Shown: in pieces, positions 7,633 through 15,610 of the stretch
How the letters are laid out: each line of letters opens with the position of its first letter
Numbering within the stretch: position 1 is the first letter of the stretch
Assembly: GCA_026419775.2 (NCBI GenBank)
Contig: JAOPGA020000609.1
Span: 1-20,097 of the forward strand
Reading direction: 5' to 3'
DNA from: Acrasis kona
Lineage: Eukaryota; Heterolobosea; Eutetramitea; Acrasida; Acrasidae
DNA: 20,097 nt
The notes under the pieces: generated by a model
Seen by the model: only the letters and a program-made list of their open reading frames with translations
Databases searched by the model: none
Told to the model about the DNA's origin: nothing
Translations under genes and position numbers: made by a program

Positions 7633-8051
7633 ATGCCAAACATAGTGGTCACAACCAACGCAAGCCTAGAATTAAGCACTAAGAATAGTCTTCTAAAGGA
7701 TCTGAACGATATTGTTGGTTTTTTATATACATCACACTATATATTAATTATTTACAGATTGTTGACGGACTCGGAAAACCTGTTCAGTACGCCATGGTAC
7801 AAATACAGGACAACGTTGTGAGTAGCTTTGGTGGAGCCGATCAACAAGACCTAACTGCCTTTGCCGTAAGCTTCCACTCTTCAACCACTAACAAATCGTA
7901 GCAAGTTCACTCTATCCAAGATAAAATTGAGAAGAAGATTGGAGATTTAATTGCAGAGAAACTTGTCGAGCGAATTAGTGGATTGAAGAAGGAGAGGATT
8001 TATGTCAGTCTTCATACCTATACCTTCGATAATTTCTGCTTTTACGCCTAA
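7633..8051 (+). CDS. Macrophage migration inhibitory factor/tautomerase family protein, three exons
   Basis: Exons 7633-7713, 7758-7865 and 7902-8051 join, all in phase 0, to encode 112 residues; the family is about 115. Seen: MPNIVVTTNASL with the catalytic N-terminal Pro exposed after Met removal; GKPVQYAMVQI with the active-site Lys and the following strand; FGG at the usual turn; VHSI, matching the LHSI region; and LIAEKLVERISGLKKERIYV, matching the C-terminal helix and strand. The protein aligns with animal MIF across its length with almost no gaps. The CxxC oxidoreductase motif of vertebrate MIF is absent (TAFA instead). Known chemistry: keto-enol tautomerisation of phenylpyruvate or dopachrome; cellular role in protists varies. 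No signal peptide, as usual for MIF. AATAAA overlaps the stop region and may serve as polyadenylation signal. Confidence 0.88.
7714..7757 (+). other. 44-nt intron 1 of the MIF gene
   Basis: Starts GTTGGT, ends TTAATTATTTACAG. Removal joins LNDI to IVDGLGKP without gaps relative to MIF. There is no CTAAC, but TTAAT sits at the same 9-nt distance from the end as CTAAC in the other two introns. Confidence 0.75.
7866..7901 (+). other. 36-nt intron 2 of the MIF gene
   Basis: Starts GTAAGC and ends CTAACAAATCGTAG; CTAAC is 9 nt from the end. Without removal the frame meets the TAG of the acceptor itself. Removal joins LTAFA to QVHSIQDK as expected for MIF. Confidence 0.85.
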
Positions 8052-8211
8052 ATAAATGATAAAAGACATTTACATTGTTTAAAACGCTGTTTATTTCAAT
8101 CGTTACATTTTGGCCTACAAACCAACCTTCTGTGCTACGGAAAGAAATTTAAACGCGACTTCCAAAATTTATTACATGTAGATTGAAACATTACCACCTG
8201 GGCTGGTCTTC

Positions 8212-9006
8212 TTAAAACTTGAATAGGTTAATTCGTGGACTCAAGTTCTGAACATCTACATCAACCAGTAAAGCTTTAGAAGCAACATCAATCATCAACA
8301 TTCTATGAGATTGTAATCTGTAAAAGAAATTGCAAATAAAGTAGATTGTGGTAACTCCAACCGCCTTACCACCACTTTCAATCACCAAGTTTGCAGAAAA
8401 TATTTGCGTCATCTTTTCTCCTATATAACTATCTTCCTTTCTTGATGATTCAATGTACTTGACTTCCGCCTCCTTCACTTTGTAGAAATCTGCAAGAATC
8501 TGCCGACCCGATCTGTACGTCAACCAGTCCATAAAATCTATCAAACCTCCCAAATACTCTTCTTCAATATGCCACATTCCACTATCCTTTTCGATCAAAC
8601 AAGTTATAAGTGTCTTATACGTGCTCTCCACATCTTTCAATGATTTTCTGCTTCTTTGTTCAATTAAAAGTTTTTCGAACAAACCTTTTAGATATCTCGG
8701 CGTGGTAAGTGTGTTGATGAACTTCTGCATACCTTCTAGGTTGTATATTCTCTCCTTGATTTGTGAGTTAAAGTATTTGTCACCCTCTTGTATGTGCATC
8801 ATGGTGGTATTTCGAGGATTGTGGGCGTCGAAAGACAGAGGATTATGCTGCTGGATAGTGTAAACTGATTTATGTTGCCTTCGGATAATGTTTCTAACCA
8901 CGGATACTACAAAGGCAACTGGCGCTTGTTTGACATTCCTGAACATTTTTCTAATTGTCAGGAGTTGACCGAAAATGACGTGCCGTGTCAAAATAAATAC
9001 ATCCAT
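8212..9006 (-). CDS. Unrecognised 264-residue protein, possibly mitochondrial
   Basis: A single uninterrupted frame from ATG 9006-9004. A second Met at residue 22 begins MFRNVKQAPVAFVVSVVRNI followed by IRRQHK, which has the Arg-rich, acid-poor character of a mitochondrial presequence. Residues about 70-180 look alpha-helical and charged (EKLLIEQRSRKSLKDVEST, FYKVKEAEVKYIESSRKE). A hydrophobic segment at about 213-230 (GGKAVGVTTIYFICNFF) may cross or associate with a membrane. The tail is hydrophobic and polar without a motif. I recognise no domain. It is convergent with the MIF gene 160 nt away, and lies just downstream of the cyclin gene on the same strand. Confident that it is a gene; no confidence in any function. 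Confidence 0.7.
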   Translation of the reverse strand: MDVFILTRHVIFGQLLTIRKMFRNVKQAPVAFVVSVVRNIIRRQHKSVYTIQQHNPLSFDAHNPRNTTMMHIQEGDKYFNSQIKERIYNLEGMQKFINTLTTPRYLKGLFEKLLIEQRSRKSLKDVESTYKTLITCLIEKDSGMWHIEEEYLGGLIDFMDWLTYRSGRQILADFYKVKEAEVKYIESSRKEDSYIGEKMTQIFSANLVIESGGKAVGVTTIYFICNFFYRLQSHRMLMIDVASKALLVDVDVQNLSPRINLFKF

Positions 9007-9232
9007 AATTTTGATTGACTACATTACAAAAAAATTTGATACTTTACATTTTGATCATTATCTCAAATACCCCGCGCGGAAATCTAGACTATTTTGGCGG
9101 AAATAACGCATACATTTCCAGCCAAATTCAAATATCAAAGTTGTCAAGATCAAGAAATTTACAAGTAACAATATTTATTGGTGCGATCATCAAAACGTCC
9201 AAAGCAGTGAAAAAAAAGCAAATAAATATAAT

Positions 9233-10213
9233 TTAGTGTTGTCCTTCGTCTCTAGTCGACTCGTGGTAATAATCATAAAGTATTCTACTGCACTGAGCCA
9301 TTTGTGGTAGCTTGTACCAAGTGGTGTTGAAGAACAACTCTTCGCTCAACTGAGGAAGACCTAAACAAACCAAGGCCGTATGTAGGGCGCTGGCGGCTAT
9401 TAAAGAAGGAAGAAAATCTCCTAACGCGGTCATATTTTGGAGTTGATAGTCGACCATGAGCTGGGCACACGCCACGACACGTTCACGATCGGCCTCGCAG
9501 ATGGAAGAAGAGTAGAGGTGGAGGAATTGAACAGGACTAACTTCGCTAAGCTTCCATTCCAAGGTGTTTAATAAAAGTTCTTCCATGTAGATAAAGTGTT
9601 CTTTTTTGAATTGATCATAGCAGTAGGTTATCAAGTTACTGATATTTAGTTGAGCCGAGACGTGGTCTGACTCTTCTCTTTTGCAAGATACCCAAAAGCA
9701 TGTGGCGGCTAAAAGTTGATACTGTAACCTTGGAAATTGGGGGCACTTTGAGAGGAAGCGGTCCATGAGTTGGCAGCTCATGTGGACAGTACCACTGCAG
9801 GCGTTCATGTTCTCCGCCAATTGAAGCAACCATTCGGAGCAAGTAGCACGGTGTCTAGTAATGTATTGATTAGTGAGGCGTGGCAGGATACTGCCCATTT
9901 TTCTGTGATAGTCCTGCTCTTCTTTGTTTCTCAAGAAAACGTGATACTCATATAATGGATCACAACATTGGGAAAGCCAAGGCTTTGATTCCTGAGGCTT
10001 CCCCGTGGCGAAATTAATCATCAGGCAATCGCATGTTTTGGAAGAGTGGCTCTCGTTATAACAGGTAACATTAGGGGAGTCTGTAGAGTCTGATGTAAAA
10101 CTTCTGTCATTGTCTATTCTCAGGCGCTTAGAAACTTGGGTAACTATGCAATCCATGCTGGAGTTGAGAGAGTCGATTGACTCCTCTTCAATATCATAAT
10201 AGGTTCGCTTCAT
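9233..10213 (-). CDS. Cyclin
   Basis: 326 residues in one exon, from ATG 10213-10211. Residues 1-95 are Ser/Asp-rich and variable, as in cyclin N-termini. The cyclin box lies at about 100-230: RATCSEWLLQLAENM corresponds to the MRxxLxxWL helix, QLMDRFLSKCP to the LDRFL helix, LLAATCFWVSCKREE to the LQLxAxxCLxxAxKxEE helix (here the final Glu pair is present), and MEELLLNTLEWKLSEVSPVQFL to the last helix. A second, weaker helical repeat follows to about 315. Known role: activating partner of a cyclin-dependent kinase. Subclass cannot be settled from the sequence; the box looks somewhat D- or G-like, and no obvious RxxL-type destruction box context was confirmed. Flanked by long upstream DNA (10214-10924). 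Confidence 0.82.
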   Translation of the reverse strand: MKRTYYDIEEESIDSLNSSMDCIVTQVSKRLRIDNDRSFTSDSTDSPNVTCYNESHSSKTCDCLMINFATGKPQESKPWLSQCCDPLYEYHVFLRNKEEQDYHRKMGSILPRLTNQYITRHRATCSEWLLQLAENMNACSGTVHMSCQLMDRFLSKCPQFPRLQYQLLAATCFWVSCKREESDHVSAQLNISNLITYCYDQFKKEHFIYMEELLLNTLEWKLSEVSPVQFLHLYSSSICEADRERVVACAQLMVDYQLQNMTALGDFLPSLIAASALHTALVCLGLPQLSEELFFNTTWYKLPQMAQCSRILYDYYHESTRDEGQH

Positions 10214-10924
10214 GGTGTTATGTGTTGTGTGGTGTGTAGGTTTTTACACAATGGAGCTTCATAGCAGGGATTGCTGCTCAATTTATGCGTCCATTGCAAT
10301 TATGTCTGCCAATTGAAAATCACTGGGGTTTACAAGGAAAAATATACAAAGGTTCTAAATTAGGTCATTACGAGATACGAAGGGACCATGCGTCAATCAA
10401 GAACTCATAAATAATAACATAATTGACATTTAAGACTCTAGTTTTGGATCAGTTTTCTCGATCGTGTCGACATTGCCATGTTAACTTTCCTCGCTAAGTA
10501 AGAAATTTATAAATCCCTTCCCAATGATAATAAAATTGCAAAGTCATACCTTACTGCTGTTAGTTTGCTGGAAATAATATTCCAAGTAATTTGATATGAT
10601 ATTGTGGCACGATTGTTAGGCTCTCTCTGGGCCCACACTGGGCCCTCGAATCTCTTCTTCTGAGCTGAATTTAGCTATAAATGGATTACTGGTCCCATTA
10701 GATGATATTTAAGAAGCAAGGTTACCCGCTAACCACTAAAAGAAATATCTCAAGGTTGACGTGAAATGGTTGGTTGGCGGGGTAATTAAAGTCTGCTGAG
10801 TCTGGTCGTTGACTGAAAGGATTGCATAAAGTTAATTAGAATTAGTTTTTAAGATTTATTACAGATATTATCACATTTTTACATTTTGTTGGGTTTACGA
10901 CAAATTCCCCCACCCCGTCCATCT
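10214..10924. other. Upstream region of the cyclin gene, with a coding-like scrap
   Basis: No intact gene. On the plus strand about 10240-10410 is open and reads WSFIAGIAAQFMRPLQLCLP and then a basic stretch to a TAA near 10410; with no good start it could be an exon or relic. The rest is AT-rich except the GGGCCC pair at 10629-10645. Probably holds the cyclin promoter. Confidence 0.35.
10629..10645. promoter_or_regulatory. Paired GGGCCC boxes upstream of the cyclin gene
   Basis: TGGGCCC occurs twice, separated by 5 nt (GGGCCC-ACACT-GGGCCC), in otherwise AT-rich DNA about 420 nt upstream of the cyclin start. TGGGCC/GGCCCA sites are known in plants as TCP-binding elements of cell-cycle genes; relevance here is speculative. 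Confidence 0.2.
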
Positions 10925-11347
10925 CTATTTTTGACTGAATGCACATTGCAGTATTACGATCGTTATCGGGTCAAGTGTTGTGTTATCGCACGAGTTTGTT
11001 TTGTTCGTTATGTATTTGATTGAGCTTGATTTTACTCCGGTTCGGATGGACTTGATGCATTCTTCATCGTCAGGAGAAGGTGTTGGCCATCTGCCCCATG
11101 ATAACTCGTAGTACCTCCTTTTTAGTGTAGAGATGGAAACGTTTAGTCTTTTTGCAGCCTCTGATTGTGGTAGCGTCATCAAGCTAATGATTGCGGATAC
11201 TGGAATCACAATCTTGTTCTTTTTGGGTGTCTTGTCCTTCTTCATGGTTCTGTCTCGTGGATACAAGCTCCTCTTGAACCAAATGGATTCTACTCTGGTC
11301 ATCTCGTGGAATTTGTTGGCTCTGTATTGCTCTTGTGGTGGTGTCAT
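10925..11347 (-). CDS. Short RWP-RK-domain protein
   Basis: 140 residues from ATG 11347-11345. Residues about 25-48 are Lys/Arg-rich (DRTMKKDKTPKKNK). The domain at about 50-90 reads SLMTLPQSEAAKRLNVSIST, then LKRRYYELSWGRWPTP. This fits the RWP-RK pattern: LP-x-x-x-A-A-K-x-L-x-V-S-x-x-x-L-K-x-R helix-turn-helix followed by x-R-W-P. The usual RK after RWP-x-x is replaced by SPDD. Known role: DNA-binding transcription regulators, including plant NIN-like and RKD proteins and algal mating-type regulators; also found in amoebozoans and oomycetes. The tail (SSSIKYITNKTNSCDNTT) is unstructured. The plus strand has a 79-codon shadow. Length is small for the family, so further exons are possible: a TAACAG lies about 25 nt upstream of the ATG. 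Confidence 0.7.
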   Translation of the reverse strand: MTPPQEQYRANKFHEMTRVESIWFKRSLYPRDRTMKKDKTPKKNKIVIPVSAIISLMTLPQSEAAKRLNVSISTLKRRYYELSWGRWPTPSPDDEECIKSIRTGVKSSSIKYITNKTNSCDNTTLDPITIVILQCAFSQK

Positions 11348-11933
11348 GTTCTCGTTTTTTTGGATCTGTTAGGGGCACAAATGTTATAATCTTAATAAAG
11401 GTCTATTTTACCCACACAGGAGCTCAAAATTCTGGCGAGAACAAAATGATTTCATGCTGAAATTTAACAAATTTGGAGATTTTTTCTGAAACGTAAGTAT
11501 TGTCCGATGTCCTTCGAACACGGGCGCTGATATGAACATAAAAGAAATAGATTCCCCTATAAAAGTAGGATATCGATTGAATCGTCACTGTGTATTTCGG
11601 GTGAATGGTGTTTTTATGTATAAAATGCCCACAACTACAGAGGACCAAAAATTAAAATTGATTTATTGACTTGTCAAGAAATTGACTGGCGGGTGCCAAC
11701 CCCCATCACACTCGTTTGGGAAAGTTGTAAGTTGATGGAATATGAGCAGCAAAACTCATGGGCGAGAAAAACAATAAAGCAGAACAACTTTTTAAAGCTC
11801 CTATTTTTTGAATATCCTGTGAGACATGGCATATATGCTCATTTTTGAAACAAATTATGATTCGACCTCTGTCCCACTCTCGCAGAGTCTTCTATTCCTA
11901 GGGCTCCAATTGAATTCATCGAGTCCAAACCGC
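11348..11933. other. Gene-poor stretch with short open scraps
   Basis: Plus-strand frames at 11666-11848 and minus-strand 11424-11648 are open for 60-75 codons but look AT-driven. A 47-codon minus frame from ATG 11998 to 11855 (PKIALGCIFFMNERFGLDEF) is somewhat more protein-like and is out of frame with the tiny ORF below BRCT; together they may be the relic of one small gene. Confidence 0.3.
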
Positions 11934-12032
11934 TCATTCATGAAAAAAATACAGCCCAAAGCAATCTTCGGTATGGACTTTGTAATAGCGTTGAACATCC
12001 CTCTGTTGTTGTTCGGCAAAATCATTTTCCAT
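11934..12032 (-). CDS. 32-residue open frame directly behind the BRCT gene
   Basis: The ATG (12032-12030) lies one base after the BRCT stop codon (TGA-G-ATG). It reads MENDFAEQQQRDVQRYYKV and ends at TGA 11936-11934. Such spacing is unusual for eukaryotic genes. It could be coincidence, a frameshifted continuation, or a tightly packed unit. Weak. Confidence 0.15.
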   Translation of the reverse strand: MENDFAEQQQRDVQRYYKVHTEDCFGLYFFHE

Positions 12033-12033
12033 C

Positions 12034-12417
12034 TCAGTCTGAGTCCTTCTTTTGTGGCCCGTCTACTTCCTTTCGAAAAGTTGGAATGTATTCATTGCCT
12101 GCTTTAAGCTCGCCAACTGAAATGCAATCTCTCACCCAATCCGGAGTCCATAATTGTACATCAGTTTTGTCTTCCACGTAGGTGTAAGTAGCAGCATCCC
12201 CGGTCTCAAAAACAATACAATTTGGCTGTCTTGCGAGCGACCTTGTGATGCTTCCTCCATTTTCTTTAATTGTACCCTGCAGCTCTTCGTAGACGCTATC
12301 CTCATCTACATCGATATAGATAACCAAGTCCTTGAATATTGTTAACCTGTCACCGGCAGTTGTTGGCTTGACTGTTCTGGTAGACTTGAACTTTTTTCCA
12401 CTTCCTTTTCCTCCCAT
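12034..12417 (-). CDS. Stand-alone BRCT-domain protein
   Basis: 127 residues, one exon, ATG 12417-12415. The N-terminus is Gly/Lys-rich (MGGKGSGKKFKSTRTVK). The BRCT fold spans about 24-110: FKDLVIYIDVD (first strand), ELQGTIKENGGSITRSLA with the conserved helix and GG turn, CIVFETGD (third strand), and LWTPDWVRDCISVGEL with the invariant Trp of helix 3 and the following Cys. The short tail is charged. Known family role: phosphopeptide or protein binding in DNA repair and checkpoint proteins such as XRCC1, DNA ligase or PARP. A protein with a single BRCT and nothing else may be an adapter, or one exon of a longer gene. It lies divergent from a weak plus-strand frame at 12459. Confidence 0.75.
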   Translation of the reverse strand: MGGKGSGKKFKSTRTVKPTTAGDRLTIFKDLVIYIDVDEDSVYEELQGTIKENGGSITRSLARQPNCIVFETGDAATYTYVEDKTDVQLWTPDWVRDCISVGELKAGNEYIPTFRKEVDGPQKKDSD

Positions 12418-12458
12418 TGTATGTTGGTATTTAATATGAATATTTACATCTCTTGCTT

Positions 12459-12724
12459 ATGGCGACTACCCGTCAACAAAAAGGTGGAACATTTTTAAGA
12501 TTGTCTTCATCAAAATTTCGGAAGTTGATTTGGTCAACTTTGTATTTGTAAAGGTTCCCATTCGTCAATCTTCATATTGTGGTAATAACACTTTTATGTC
12601 GGTGTTTATACCTAGAAAAACAGTCAGTAGTCCAAACACATACCGCCAGATACTTTTAGGAGGCAAAGAGCAAAGCAAAGAAATACATTTAGTGGAATTA
12701 AACGATGCTTGGAAAAGAGATTAG
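12459..12724 (+). CDS. Possible small spliced gene divergent from BRCT
   Basis: An ATG at 12459 opens MATTRQQKGGTFLRLSSSKF, which stops after 30 codons. A downstream frame (about 12530-12724) reads VNFVFVKVPIRQSSYCGNNT and further to ELNDAWKRD. Linking the two needs an intron of about 40 nt beginning GTGGAA and ending CGGAAG, which lacks the CTAAC signal of this genome's other introns. It overlaps the minus-strand frame 12624-12905, so at most one is likely to be real here. Confidence 0.25.
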
Positions 12725-12905
12725 GAACAATAACTTCCAATACAAGAACAATCGTAATTAACAAAAATATCACAATTAACATTACAAAAATGTGTTTTCC
12801 TTTTATGTTGATAGTATCTAACAACATGAAAATCGAGTTGTTGGGCGTGTTGCACAAGTAAGCAGCATTGATGTTAAGGACTTCTACATGGCCTATTATA
12901 GCCAT
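12624..12905 (-). CDS. Possible small membrane protein
   Basis: 93 residues from ATG 12905-12903. Two hydrophobic segments: about 40-63 (IFVMLIVIFLLITIVLVLEV) and about 74-88 (PLNVFLCFALCLLKV), separated by a short basic loop. The N-terminal part is polar with NTPNNS. AT-rich codon content can generate Ile/Leu/Phe runs by chance, so the membrane segments alone are weak proof. No family recognised. Confidence 0.3.
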   Translation of the reverse strand: MAIIGHVEVLNINAAYLCNTPNNSIFMLLDTINIKGKHIFVMLIVIFLLITIVLVLEVIVPNLFSKHRLIPLNVFLCFALCLLKVSGGMCLDY

Positions 12906-13206
12906 CCACTTAGCCACAGATTGAGACTTTTGGATTACAACATTAATTTTTGTTCTTAATTAAACAAATCAATTTTGTTAGAACGTTTTGTTCCCGGTCA
13001 ACTAATTTATTTTCGTTTGAACGAACACATTTCGGTTATAAACATTTTCTTCCAGATCATCATGTTGGTTTTATAGCCGCATTGATGTTTCTAAATTTAC
13101 TATTTAGCATTGAAGACTGACCAAGCCCTTATCAAAATGTTGAGAAAGTAAGGAGAAAGAAAAAGAGCAGGATGTTGAGATCCTAAGTATTGTTCACAAT
13201 GTATGA
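12906..13206. other. Intergenic stretch, no gene seen
   Basis: AT-rich; short broken frames only. ATTTTCGTTTGAACGAACAC at 13010-13029 is an imperfect inverted motif of unknown meaning. Confidence 0.3.
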
Positions 13207-13416
13207 GGAGATAGTAGCGATGATAATATGGACAATAACATGTTTGATGAAGATGTGGACAATGAGATTGGTGATAGCCACAAAGCACAGAACTACAGAG
13301 CACAACTGCAATCAGGTCAAGGAAAAGGCAAATTACTAAATTGTCAAAGAAGAAACCAGTGGCTGTTCAGGGGGGATCTCAAAACTATTACAAAAGAAAA
13401 AATAGATGGTAGATAG
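13207..13416 (+). pseudogene. Acidic-to-basic coding relic
   Basis: Open from just after a TGA (13204-13206) for 69 codons to TAG. It starts acidic and repetitive (GDSSDDNMDNNMFDEDVDNE), then turns basic (GQGKGKLLNCQRRNQ). An upstream piece in the same frame before the TGA (about 13165-13203) reads DVEILSIVHNV. The TGA between them again fits a decayed CGA codon. No family recognised; probably a fragment of a larger gene or element. Confidence 0.35.
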
Positions 13417-14146
13417 TACCACCATGAACAATATTTCAAAATAAAAACTGCATTTTAGTGCTGTAATGATTTATGCAGATATTGTATAACACAGAAGACT
13501 AATGTTCTAGTGAACTGTGTTTTTATTAAAAGTTGGATTGTGTGAAAACCTTGTCATCCTTTTTATATGATAACAAGGCAGGATATCTTGCATTATAATC
13601 TTGGATCCATAAATGATATTATTACCGTAATATGGAACGACTCAACCCCGCTGTCCTCTGGTTATCAGTTTCTATATAAATCTTAGTAGAACAGCTCTAT
13701 CTTACAACAAGTGCACTAATAAATATCCGGAAGGATTTGTATATGTCCAAAATGTTTTTGGACAACCAAAATGTCTTTTAGTCAACAAAAACATTAATTA
13801 AATAATAATGAGCTGGTTGATTGGAAAGTAATGGTTTCTGATTGCTGTAATTATAATTTTCCTGGGATTGTAAGATGAGATAGGATTTTTAGATTTTAGG
13901 AAGCGCCATATTATTTGATGCAAAAAGGAATTAAAGGAAGCTAGGCGGGCCTTTGGCTGTGCAGAGTCATTTATAAATAATTTATTCTAATAAAGCTTTT
14001 TGCAGAATGTGATTTATAAAAAAAAAAATTAAATTTACTTATTAAATTATTTTTTTGTTTCTTTACATAAAAATGTTTTAAAGTCCGTTGAAAAACTCTT
14101 AAATACAACATTAATATCCTTGTCCTTTAACTGTTAAACAAGTTAA
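13417..14146. other. Start of the AT-rich island; eroded frames
   Basis: Very AT-rich. A plus-strand piece at about 13690-13800 reads NKYPEGFVYVQNVFGQPKCL in one frame, with fragments in others before it. No intact gene or structured RNA recognised. Confidence 0.3.
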
Positions 14147-14301
14147 AACAAACTTTCTTTTCTTAATATTATTAATTATTATTTTGACAGTTCTTTTGAG
14201 TATAAAGAGCAAGTGTTTGATTTTATTAAGTTAAATAACAAGCATTCTGATAATAATGAATTAAACTGCTATTACAAGCTGTTAGTAAATTGTTTTGAGA
14301 A

Positions 14302-14309
14302 GAAATTTG
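14302..14309 (+). repeat. Left 8-bp target-site duplication of the MITE
   Basis: GAAATTTG immediately before the element; repeated exactly at 14672-14679. Confidence 0.85.
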
Positions 14310-14671
14310 CAGGGGGGTCCACCTTGGTAGTGCGGTTAAATAAAATCTGAAATGAGCTATGAAGAATTTTGAGTTGACGTCTCATCTAAATTAATAAATA
14401 TTTATTTTAAAGTTTCTATATTAAAAAGCATTTTCCCAATTAGAGATTATAAAAATAACTACACATTTTAAATATCCAGTTCTGACAACGAGTCTTAAGA
14501 CTTTATGAAAATGTACAGAAATTGAAAACGTTGTTACCTTGTGCATATACCTCGAATACGTTCCTCCTGATATGAACCCTAATATAGTAATCGGGCAATA
14601 TTATTTTAAAAATAATAATTTATTTTAGCGTAGCTCATTTCACCGCAACAATCCCAAGGTGGACCCCCCTG
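14310..14671 (+). mobile_element. hAT-type MITE, 362 bp
   Basis: The ends are perfect 18-bp inverted repeats: CAGGGGGGTCCACCTTGG at 14310-14327 and its reverse complement at 14654-14671. A second, subterminal pair of 12 bp (TGAAATGAGCTA at 14348-14359; complement at 14631-14642) lies just inside. It is flanked by the exact 8-bp duplication GAAATTTG. Termini starting CAG-G with 8-bp duplications are diagnostic of the hAT superfamily. The interior is AT-rich and has no coding capacity, so the element is non-autonomous and needed a hAT transposase from elsewhere. Identical TIRs and intact duplication suggest a fairly recent insertion. Confidence 0.88.
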
Positions 14672-14679
14672 GAAATTTG
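14672..14679 (+). repeat. Right 8-bp target-site duplication of the MITE
   Basis: GAAATTTG immediately after the element; matches 14302-14309. Confidence 0.85.
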
Positions 14680-14916
14680 CAACTTTTAAAAAAAAAGAAA
14701 AATATATTCATTTTTAACCTTGTTAATTGACTTTATAAATTACAGATTAGTGGTGCGGAATAAAGCCATTTAAAGAATGTTACACTATATTTAAACACTT
14801 TAATAATGTTGCAGATAACATTTGCAATATAATGAGGAGTTAATTAAAAGAACAATATCCTGCGCCACTATAAAAACAAACATAGCTTACAGGAAGACTT
14901 AAAAGGATCCACAAGG

Positions 14917-15093
14917 ATGACGTTATTAATTACTAAAGCAAATATAGAAGATATAAGAAAGTTTGTGATGGGAGAGTTTAACCATCTATCAAGAAATACG
15001 CTTGCTCTATTTATTTCATACATTATGGACTCAAACAGTGTAAATTTAAAAAAACTTGTAAAATTCCAACAACCAATTTTACATCAAAAATAA
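14917..15093 (+). CDS. 58-residue open frame in the AT-rich island
   Basis: From ATG 14917 to TAA 15091-15093: MTLLITKANIEDIRKFVMGE, then a helical stretch with NTLALFISYIMDS and a Lys/Gln-rich end. Composition is more protein-like than the surroundings. It may be a further fragment of the gene broken by the MITE. No family recognised. Confidence 0.3.
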   Translation: MTLLITKANIEDIRKFVMGEFNHLSRNTLALFISYIMDSNSVNLKKLVKFQQPILHQK

Positions 15094-15610
15094 GACTGAG
15101 GAAAAAAAAAGGAGAAGAAGAAAAGAAATAATTGTATTACAACAGCACTGCACTTGAGTTCACTGATGACTTATTGAGAGAGATAAAGTATAGAGAGGAA
15201 AGCAATAAATGAGTGTATACAAGAAAAATTGAACAATCTGTGTTAACTTTGGACAAACAATAACAGATAATTTAAGTCATAAATAGAGCACTTTAATAGT
15301 TTGTAACCAAAGAAAAATTAAATAAATATTTATAATATTGTATAAAAAATAAGTTGTCACTACCAGTTCTTACTATATAAACTCAGTTGTAATCACGCTA
15401 TCATTTTTTTAACATATTAAAAGAGATTATTTCTATCAGATTTGAAAGAGGCACTGGAGTCAAATATTTATAAAAATAAAAATAAAATTTCTCCAATAAT
15501 TTTATTGCCCACTATGCTTACAACTTTTAAATAAAAGACCAATTATACTATTAATAGTATGAAATATGTTTGTTTTTCTTTTATAGGCTTGAAATGAAGA
15601 TTTGGTTGAA
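15094..15610. other. AT-rich stretch, no gene seen
   Basis: Poly-purine runs (GAGGAAAAAAAAAGGAGAAG at 15099) and dense stops in all frames. A minus-strand 62-codon frame at 15502-15690 overlaps the zinc-finger frame and is probably incidental. Confidence 0.3.

Larger units (their letters stand above)
14147..14717 (+). pseudogene. Relic reading frame interrupted by the MITE
   Basis: Upstream of the MITE the plus frame is open for 54 codons from after a TAA at 14144-14146 (FDSSFEYKEQVFDFIKLNN and NNELNCYYKLLVNCFEKKF). Downstream of the MITE the same frame continues, once a single target copy is counted, for 12 more codons (ATFKKKEKYIHF) to TAA 14715-14717. In DNA this AT-rich a stop-free run of this length is uncommon by chance, so the MITE probably landed in an old coding sequence. 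No family recognised. Confidence 0.4.

Noticed and set aside
11666-12107. Two plus-strand frames of 60 and 93 codons as genes
   Set aside because: One overlaps the BRCT gene in antisense and both have AT-driven Phe/Leu/Ile content.
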